From Symbiodinium natans (lineage: Eukaryota > Sar > Dinophyceae > Suessiales > Symbiodiniaceae), in assembly GCA_905221605.1 (NCBI GenBank), contig CAJNDS010002496.1, positions 228,501 to 288,500 on the forward strand: a stretch of 60,000 bases of DNA, written 5' to 3'. Positions 59,401 to 60,000 of this stretch are shown here, piece after piece (position 1 is the stretch's first letter; every line of letters starts with the position of its first letter). The notes under the pieces were generated by a model. The model worked only from the letters and a program-made list of their open reading frames with translations. It was not told the DNA's origin and did not search any database. Both the position numbers and the translations under genes were made by a program.

Positions 59401-60000
59401 GCAGGGTGTTCAAAAACCCACCTTCCAGGACAGCCCGCTCGACGGCGTGTCAACTGTCCAGGAGTTTGAAGCATCATACCAGTCTGGTCAGGATGTGCCC
59501 AAGAGTGCAACATAAGTGCAACATAAGTGCAACATAAGTGCAACATAAGTGCAACATAAGTGCAACAGAAGTGCAGCATAAGTGCAACACAAGTGCAACC
59601 ATCCCTTCAGAGTATGCTGCTTCATTGCGGCAGGTACAGCTTTCGCTCTTCGGCCTCACCGAAGCAACTGTGTACTCCTACGTATACTGCTACGCTGAAG
59701 ACGACGAAGGTGATGGCTCCATCCTTAGCTAGGCACTTCCAGTGGCTGTTTAGGGCTGTGTGGAAATCTGCAGACGTCAAGGCCTCGGGTCCAACCCGAA
59801 CAAGATGTACTATGATGCAAGTGATGCACCAGCGGGGACTGCATCCAGCAGCATGGTCAGCCATCTCAGACAAGCCATCGGTGCCATTGCAACCTTGGAC
59901 GAGTCGCCGCCCACGTTCACACAGCTCTCAATCGTCGACCCAACAGCGGGGCACTTAACGTCCACCCTCAAGAGTTCTTCGAGTTGTGGGCTGAGCCTCT
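21023..60000 (+). CDS. Giant multi-module secreted/membrane protein gene (partial, continues past window)
   Basis: From about 26 kb to the right edge, dozens of + strand exons encode repeats of the same two-part fold. Part A: TLDETPP..., DPTxxNDRIVV, [18 protein letters not shown], INRIxSAGWSA, KLENVDP, [14 protein letters not shown], RPNYMSQ, PAGG. Part B: GVWVxDSTPPxMxFVRAE, [26 protein letters not shown], EAFxNVEVEINRI, [14 protein letters not shown], then VSLxDxxALKDxIGxL into the next A. Variant parts D, E and C start each of three super-repeats. The TPP starts, beta-strand pattern and paired cysteines suggest fibronectin/Ig-like extracellular domains; Asn-glycosylation sequons are common. 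SbsA-like Ig segments and hydrophobic N-terminal candidates (21023 or 21864) precede them. A role in cell surface, adhesion or matrix is inference. I cannot tell whether one transcript covers all of it. Confidence 0.75.
21864..22110 (+). CDS. Second candidate N-terminus with membrane span
   Basis: ATG 21864 opens a basic start ([16 protein letters not shown]) followed by a span ([19 protein letters not shown]), a classic type II or uncleaved signal layout. Two overlapping frames downstream both look acceptable: one reads [17 protein letters not shown] and the other [17 protein letters not shown] then [17 protein letters not shown], so a splice near CCTCCAG (about 21983) is likely. This is my preferred start for the giant protein because the Ig-like exons follow directly. 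Confidence 0.45.
22165..22567 (+). CDS. Ig-like exons of the giant gene
   Basis: Three protein-like pieces: [20 protein letters not shown] (about 22173-22260); [19 protein letters not shown] (from 22300); and [19 protein letters not shown] then [15 protein letters not shown] (about 22434-22560). The pattern of short beta-strands with a DE/SE turn resembles SbsA-type Ig domains (PF13205 as a family comparison; no search run). Borders are approximate. Confidence 0.5.
22669..22889. repeat. G-rich tract
   Basis: Runs of G broken by single T at 22669-22770, and again at 22847-22889. It lies between Ig-like exons, probably in an intron. It has strong G-quadruplex potential on the + strand. It produces false Gly/Trp-rich and Pro-rich frames. 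Confidence 0.9.
22955..23258 (+). CDS. Exon of the giant gene, uncertain limits
   Basis: The frame reads [18 protein letters not shown] then [17 protein letters not shown] and remains open to TAG at 23259. The first 35 codons look real; the rest may be intron. A stretch at 23160-23258 ([19 protein letters not shown]) is also protein-like. Confidence 0.4.
23270..23640. other. Probable intron DNA
   Basis: Nothing protein-like; AT-richer than the flanking exons. Confidence 0.4.
23641..24010 (+). CDS. SbsA-like Ig segment 1
   Basis: About 23655-23760 reads [18 protein letters not shown]; the hallmark is a hydrophobic-Thr-Phe-Ser-Glu strand after a short Asp-rich loop, as in SbsA Ig-like domains. 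About 23940-24010, in another frame, reads [18 protein letters not shown], matching the closing strand of the same fold. Introns lie between. Confidence 0.55.
24285..24745 (+). CDS. SbsA-like Ig segment 2 and following strand
   Basis: About 24300-24407 reads [18 protein letters not shown] and SLVINFSEA, a textbook SbsA-like start. After an intron, about 24488-24540 reads [17 protein letters not shown]. After another, about 24660-24735 reads [16 protein letters not shown]. Together they make one Ig-like domain split by at least two introns. This family is common in bacterial surface-layer and eukaryotic adhesion proteins. Confidence 0.6.
24746..25230. other. Probable intron with ATGC-rich imperfect repeat
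   Basis: No exon seen. An imperfect CCAGATGCC/CTGATGC repeat occurs at about 25030-25165 (eight or so loose copies). Confidence 0.4.
25235..26190 (+). CDS. First fibronectin-like repeat unit (B-like)
   Basis: Pieces in order: [18 protein letters not shown] and [17 protein letters not shown] (about 25260-25400); [17 protein letters not shown] (about 25470-25520); [19 protein letters not shown] (about 25583-25640); [12 protein letters not shown] (about 25727-25770); and [13 protein letters not shown] (about 26147-26190). The order TPP - beta-strand - LDExGTxxC - YNVYCYA is the same as in the later repeats, so this is the first unit. Introns separate each piece. Confidence 0.6.
26226..26960 (+). 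CDS. D module, super-repeat 1
   Basis: About 26226-26335 reads [18 protein letters not shown] and [13 protein letters not shown]. After an intron, about 26475-26560 reads [18 protein letters not shown] and SGLPQPSRF. About 26836-26935 reads [18 protein letters not shown] then [11 protein letters not shown]. The RGTDY motif also occurs in the D modules at 41.69 kb and 58.40 kb, which ties the three together. Confidence 0.65.
27690..28000 (+). CDS. E module, super-repeat 1
   Basis: About 27725-27800 reads [18 protein letters not shown]; after an intron, about 27879-27965 reads [18 protein letters not shown] then CATWESEP. The same VDEG-x-x-x-WCA signature is found at 43.03 kb and 59.09 kb. Between 26960 and 27690 I see only introns. 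Confidence 0.6.
28000..28600. other. Probable intron
   Basis: No exon recognised; a G run of 13 lies at about 28311-28323. Confidence 0.4.
28625..29130 (+). CDS. C module, super-repeat 1 (IYDLDD and [11 protein letters not shown])
   Basis: The frame 28508-29164 contains [19 protein letters not shown] and ANCTAQ, then, after a probable small intron around 28745-28820, [17 protein letters not shown]. The rest of the first exon reads [16 protein letters not shown]. An acceptor at AAAACAG (about 29050) precedes [19 protein letters not shown]. The Asp-rich YDLDDIED and AEDDEDD motifs repeat at 43.27/43.57 kb and 59.35/59.69 kb. Calcium binding is conceivable for these acidic loops but is only an inference. 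Confidence 0.7.
29206..30055 (+). CDS. A module 1
   Basis: Begins [18 protein letters not shown], then [16 protein letters not shown]. The intron 29334-29447 (starts GA, ends AG) falls exactly before DPT. The next exon reads [18 protein letters not shown] and [10 protein letters not shown]. An intron near 29559-29655 precedes [16 protein letters not shown], another (to about 29799) precedes [17 protein letters not shown], and another follows FFLEA. The last exon, about 29930-30030, reads [19 protein letters not shown]. At least four introns interrupt this unit. Confidence 0.8.
30190..30955 (+). CDS. B module 1
   Basis: [19 protein letters not shown] to SSTI, then an intron (about 30301-30353) directly before [17 protein letters not shown] canonical GTAAGG donor is at about 30423, then [18 protein letters not shown] from about 30575. 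After an intron, about 30721-30830 reads [19 protein letters not shown] to TEYQ. After another, about 30921-30952 reads [12 protein letters not shown]. Every conserved B landmark is present, so the unit looks functional. Confidence 0.8.
31130..31166. repeat. Tandem repeat, 9-base unit
   Basis: Four to five copies of CGGAGCCTT in the intron between B1 and A2. A different 9-base repeat (TTCCAAGCC, four copies) lies at about 31429-31466 in the next intron. Confidence 0.85.
31195..32180 (+). CDS. A module 2
   Basis: The exon 31195-31410 reads through [52 protein letters not shown] and GETSADM without interruption, so the intron found before DPT in A1 is absent here. After an intron a small exon, about 31667-31735, gives [15 protein letters not shown]. 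About 31811-31890 reads [16 protein letters not shown] to FFDEA. About 31979-32020 reads [11 protein letters not shown]. About 32071-32180 reads [17 protein letters not shown] to SPQGGRTA. Confidence 0.8.
32318..34402 (+). CDS. B module 2, split by a repeat-bearing intron
   Basis: [13 protein letters not shown] (about 32319-32360); [18 protein letters not shown] (about 32572-32625). An intron of about 1.15 kb to 33789 holds a spliced-leader relic, AT-rich repeats and a telomere-repeat array. Then come [17 protein letters not shown] and [12 protein letters not shown] (from 33790), a Cys-Phe-Tyr-Glu piece (about 33998-34030), [16 protein letters not shown] (about 34096-34140) and [18 protein letters not shown] to [14 protein letters not shown] (about 34260-34399). 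All landmarks are intact despite the long intron. Confidence 0.75.
32775..32795 (+). other. Spliced-leader relic
   Basis: Bases 32779-32795 match exactly the last 17 bases of the dinoflagellate trans-spliced leader (AGCCATTTTGGCTCAAG). The preceding bases match only partly, and no GT donor follows, so it is not a complete SL RNA gene. Relic leaders in dinoflagellate genomes are known marks of processed mRNA that was copied back into DNA. Confidence 0.75.
32810..33240. repeat. GTGGTTA-type and ATACAATA-type repeats
   Basis: About 32812-32910 has loose tandem copies of GTGGTTAGTGGTCAGTGG. About 32925-33180 is AT-rich with many copies of ATACAATAAT or close variants. The base composition is very different from the surrounding gene. 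Confidence 0.85.
33355..33494 (+). repeat. Interstitial telomeric array (TTTAGGG)n
   Basis: About 20 tandem copies of the plant-type telomere unit TTTAGGG, perfect except for one disruption near 33441-33447. Exons of the same gene lie on both sides, so it is internal and not a chromosome end. Confidence 0.95.
34480..35145 (+). CDS. A module 3
   Basis: [18 protein letters not shown] to IGALTTLDE (to about 34591); an intron to about 34664; then [51 protein letters not shown] to FMAG (to about 34857); an intron to about 34972; then [33 protein letters not shown] and [10 protein letters not shown]. The intron between TLDE and PP is shared only with A6 in this window. Confidence 0.8.
35330..36021 (+). 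CDS. B module 3
   Basis: [18 protein letters not shown] to TPTLQ (to about 35438); an intron; [14 protein letters not shown] (from about 35530); [17 protein letters not shown] (about 35660-35735); then about 35840-36021 [29 protein letters not shown] and [15 protein letters not shown]. The exon ends at GAG 36021. A 92-base intron (36022-36113, GC...AG) separates it from A4. Confidence 0.85.
36114..36656 (+). CDS. A module 4, intronless, near-identical to A5
   Basis: A single uninterrupted exon with the complete A set: [113 protein letters not shown]. It differs from A5, 1050 bases downstream, by only a few bases. Confidence 0.9.
36657..37163 (+). CDS. B module 4
   Basis: [59 protein letters not shown] (to about 36890). 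An intron of about 100 bases follows, then from about 36988 [49 protein letters not shown]. It then runs into A5 without an intron. Confidence 0.9.
37164..38117 (+). CDS. A module 5 and B module 5 as one exon
   Basis: Together with the second half of B4, one exon of about 1.13 kb (from about 36988 to a GTGTAG donor at 38118) encodes a whole A-B unit with no intron. A5 repeats A4 almost exactly. B5 continues [48 protein letters not shown] and [14 protein letters not shown]. This is the longest exon in the window and the cleanest definition of the repeat unit, 350 codons. Confidence 0.92.
38437..38995. repeat. C/T-rich (CCCCCTT)n tract
   Basis: About 560 bases of pyrimidines on the + strand with runs of C separated by TT or TCT. 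It lies within the intron 38118-39052. It produces a false Pro/Ser-rich frame (38397-39269) and false Gly/Arg/Glu-rich frames on the other strand. It could form triplex or G-rich secondary structure. Confidence 0.95.
39053..39735 (+). CDS. A module 6
   Basis: [18 protein letters not shown] to TLDE; an intron to about 39244; [16 protein letters not shown] and [12 protein letters not shown]. The intron 39329-39397 (GC...AG, 69 bases) splits LNE from AGTAFC. Then come [29 protein letters not shown] and [14 protein letters not shown]. The intron 39581-39636 (GC...AG, 56 bases) falls before [16 protein letters not shown]. It ends RPNFMTH. Confidence 0.85.
39938..40985 (+). CDS. B module 6
   Basis: [18 protein letters not shown] (about 39943-40018); an intron with purine-rich (GAA/GAGA) DNA at 40064-40275; [16 protein letters not shown] (from about 40472); [48 protein letters not shown] (about 40600-40830); an intron; then [17 protein letters not shown] (about 40897-40950). 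This closes super-repeat 1. Confidence 0.82.
41220..42660 (+). CDS. D module, super-repeat 2
   Basis: [18 protein letters not shown] and [15 protein letters not shown] to [12 protein letters not shown]. The intron 41400-41523 (GC...AG) falls inside the motif, before [14 protein letters not shown]. The exon continues to [20 protein letters not shown] (about 41696). After an intron of about 0.9 kb with a TG repeat (about 42212-42239), [18 protein letters not shown] follows from about 42609. It matches D1 and D3 in order. Confidence 0.7.
42885..43085 (+). CDS. E module, super-repeat 2
   Basis: [18 protein letters not shown] then VQITIQ (42889-42959); after an intron [16 protein letters not shown] (about 43034-43080). 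It corresponds to [12 protein letters not shown] of super-repeat 1. Confidence 0.65.
43140..43640 (+). CDS. C module, super-repeat 2
   Basis: [18 protein letters not shown] and [16 protein letters not shown] (about 43160-43300); after an intron [31 protein letters not shown] and [11 protein letters not shown] (about 43440-43590). A long frame gives DLDDLEDP followed by TGA, consistent with an intron starting just there. Confidence 0.75.
43960..47648 (+). CDS. A module 7, interrupted by a transposon-bearing intron
   Basis: Exon about 43970-44354 is uninterrupted from [16 protein letters not shown] through [36 protein letters not shown] and [16 protein letters not shown] to AILE. The intron 44355-47517 (3163 bases, GC...AG) contains the 3062-base element. 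Exon 47518-47648 resumes in phase 0 with [27 protein letters not shown] and STASPAG. Without the element the intron would be 92 bases, the usual size here, and the A motif is complete across it. Confidence 0.88.
44418..44558. repeat. Subterminal inverted repeat of the transposon
   Basis: 44418-44440 (AAACACCGCGGGGGTGGTGA and flanks) is nearly the reverse complement of about 44534-44557. The left 160 bases can therefore fold into a stem of about 23 base pairs. A related AAACACCGTGGGGG copy lies at about 44506-44522. Confidence 0.8.
45328..46697. repeat. Long internal inverted repeat of the transposon
   Basis: The arm at about 45328-45739 and the arm at about 46336-46697 are reverse complements with scattered differences and small indels. 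Landmarks are GGTCCAAACTTGG, ACTGGGCTGCTCAG, CCGCACTTTTG and GATCTTTGTCTCTGGAAGG. Direct partial copies of the same module also occur near 45070-45120 and 45965-46085. The spacer is about 600 bases. Confidence 0.8.
47030..47300. repeat. Direct repeat near the transposon right end
   Basis: Two diverged copies of a unit of about 125 bases at about 47033-47155 and 47173-47298. Each starts near TCCAGT, carries a CTGGGCAG core and ends in AAGCCC followed by GTTTTTTGA. Confidence 0.7.
47703..48362 (+). CDS. B module 7
   Basis: [17 protein letters not shown] (47703-47780); [17 protein letters not shown] (about 47886-47940); an intron inside the motif to about 48020; VWCQPGW. An exon of about 48110-48360 follows: [55 protein letters not shown]. 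The intron between EPGT and WC is also seen in D2. Confidence 0.8.
48363..48790. other. Probable intron between B7 and A8
   Basis: No exon seen; one G run near 48652-48660. Confidence 0.5.
48795..49975 (+). CDS. A module 8
   Basis: [17 protein letters not shown] to LLR; an intron to about 48990; [17 protein letters not shown] and IPDPTVQND; an intron to about 49138; [16 protein letters not shown]; an intron of about 360 bases; [52 protein letters not shown]. The intron 49731-49813 splits [25 protein letters not shown]. Two intron positions (ND/RIVV and YC/RAT) occur in no other unit here. Confidence 0.8.
49978..50678 (+). CDS. B module 8
   Basis: [45 protein letters not shown]. The intron 50128-50241 (GC...AG) splits the Trp codon; then [31 protein letters not shown], an intron, [16 protein letters not shown], an intron, then [16 protein letters not shown] and [14 protein letters not shown] (about 50571-50676). 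Confidence 0.82.
50737..51515 (+). CDS. A module 9
   Basis: [17 protein letters not shown] to [17 protein letters not shown]. The intron 50899-51047 (GA...AG) falls before [17 protein letters not shown]. The exon continues [52 protein letters not shown]. The intron 51314-51447 (GC...AG) splits [16 protein letters not shown] at the same codon and phase as in A8. Confidence 0.85.
51700..52672 (+). CDS. B module 9
   Basis: [34 protein letters not shown] (one exon, about 51703-51830). Then [15 protein letters not shown] and [10 protein letters not shown] (about 52140-52250), [16 protein letters not shown] (about 52332-52385), [31 protein letters not shown] and [15 protein letters not shown] (about 52436-52670). 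A G run of about 19 lies at 52060-52078 in an intron. Confidence 0.82.
52785..54010 (+). CDS. A module 10
   Basis: [15 protein letters not shown]. The intron 52829-52896 (GC...AG) falls before [17 protein letters not shown]. The intron 52948-53025 (GC...AG) then splits [17 protein letters not shown]. After introns come [15 protein letters not shown] (about 53187-53230), [13 protein letters not shown] (about 53706-53750), [15 protein letters not shown] (about 53830-53900) and [15 protein letters not shown] (about 53960-54010). The SGWSA to YCWA interval is the most intron-rich in the window. Confidence 0.78.
54090..55015 (+). CDS. B module 10
   Basis: [30 protein letters not shown]. The intron 54188-54305 (GC...AG) splits the Glu codon before [15 protein letters not shown]. 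Then follow [36 protein letters not shown] and [15 protein letters not shown] (about 54955-55010). This closes super-repeat 2. Confidence 0.8.
55016..56700. other. Long intron with GGAAGG repeats and microsatellite
   Basis: Contains about 15 loose copies of GGAAGGTAAAA/GGAAGGTGAAA at 55430-55545 within purine-rich DNA (55340-55720), short AACCCTATGA copies at 55857-55885, and a TG repeat at about 56431-56462. A 120-codon open frame at 56000-56362 has no ATG at its start and no recognised pattern. Confidence 0.6.
56701..58560 (+). CDS. D module, super-repeat 3
   Basis: [15 protein letters not shown] (about 56701-56750); [17 protein letters not shown] (about 56886-56940); [13 protein letters not shown] in the + frame near 57040-57085; [19 protein letters not shown] then EAIYF (about 58359-58430); SEVYCFAQ (about 58516-58541). 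The order matches D1 and D2. Long introns separate the pieces; one carries the perfect inverted repeat. Confidence 0.6.
57744..57956. repeat. Perfect 40-base inverted repeat (fold-back)
   Basis: 57744-57783 and 57917-57956 are exact reverse complements (outer end TCTGGGGCCATCCTGTAATC). The 133-base loop carries a second inverted pair (CCAAAGGCTTGG and CCAAGCCTTTGG) and short TGCTGAAGCAT copies. It lies in an intron of D3. It could be a small fold-back element or a hairpin precursor. Confidence 0.9.
59075..59165 (+). CDS. E module, super-repeat 3
   Basis: After CCCCCAG the frame reads [15 protein letters not shown], matching the E signature of the first two super-repeats. The downstream part is unclear. 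Confidence 0.6.
59250..59735 (+). CDS. C module, super-repeat 3
   Basis: [17 protein letters not shown] and [15 protein letters not shown] (about 59262-59375), then [14 protein letters not shown] (about 59455-59500), an intron made almost wholly of an 11-base tandem repeat, then [16 protein letters not shown] and [13 protein letters not shown] (from about 59633). Confidence 0.75.
59503..59600. repeat. Tandem repeat, 11-base unit, filling an intron
   Basis: About nine copies of AAGTGCAACAT between two exons of the C module. Last copies are degenerate. Confidence 0.9.
59789..60000 (+). CDS. A module 11, start (runs off window)
   Basis: [43 protein letters not shown], then an apparent intron. 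This is the first A module of super-repeat 3, directly after C as in the earlier two. There is no intron before DPT. The gene continues beyond 60000. Confidence 0.8.

Overview
The window looks like nuclear DNA of a photosynthetic dinoflagellate, most likely of the Symbiodiniaceae/Suessiales type (organism is inferred). The evidence is: every convincing exon is on the + strand; many introns start with GC or GA as well as GT; there is a block of plant-type telomere repeat (TTTAGGG) at 33355-33494; a 17-base exact piece of the dinoflagellate spliced leader lies at 32779-32795; one gene has a plastid-targeting-like N-terminus; and introns are rich in simple repeats. Conventional start-to-stop ORFs are misleading here: genes are cut into exons of 50-600 bases, so exons were called from amino-acid pattern, frame continuity across AG acceptors and, in the right half, from comparison of repeated modules.

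Left part (1-20.9 kb): a series of small unrecognised + strand genes. They include a probable plastid membrane protein (about 1.73-4.45 kb), several short-exon genes (4.67-8.8 kb), a coiled-coil gene (9.4-10.3 kb), a 590-base CA microsatellite (10.75-11.34 kb), a low-complexity Ser/Gly/Pro/Gln/Tyr-rich gene or genes (12.8-17.9 kb), and a two-exon gene of 71 residues (18.9-19.2 kb).

Right part (about 21-60 kb, running off the right edge): one giant gene for a modular secreted or membrane-anchored protein. After a membrane-spanning start and several SbsA-like Ig-type segments (22-24.8 kb) it consists of fibronectin/Ig-like modules marked by LNEPGTAYC or LDEPGTIWC in one half and QYDVYCWA or [11 protein letters not shown] in the other. 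The modules form a hierarchy: a D-E-C block (D with LDLTPPN, E with VDEG-x-x-WCA, C with IYDLDDLED and [11 protein letters not shown]) is followed by a run of A-B pairs, and the whole set restarts at about 26.2, 41.2 and 56.7 kb. About 27 copies of the EPGT-type motif are visible.

The most interesting signals lie in this gene. Intron positions differ between repeat copies, which suggests introns were gained after the repeats multiplied. One repeat pair is 98.9% identical, and one of the copies is intronless. A 3062-base terminal-inverted-repeat element with a perfect 9-base target duplication sits inside an intron. Another intron carries a spliced-leader relic, AT-rich repeats and an interstitial telomere array. 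A perfect 40-base inverted repeat lies in a third.
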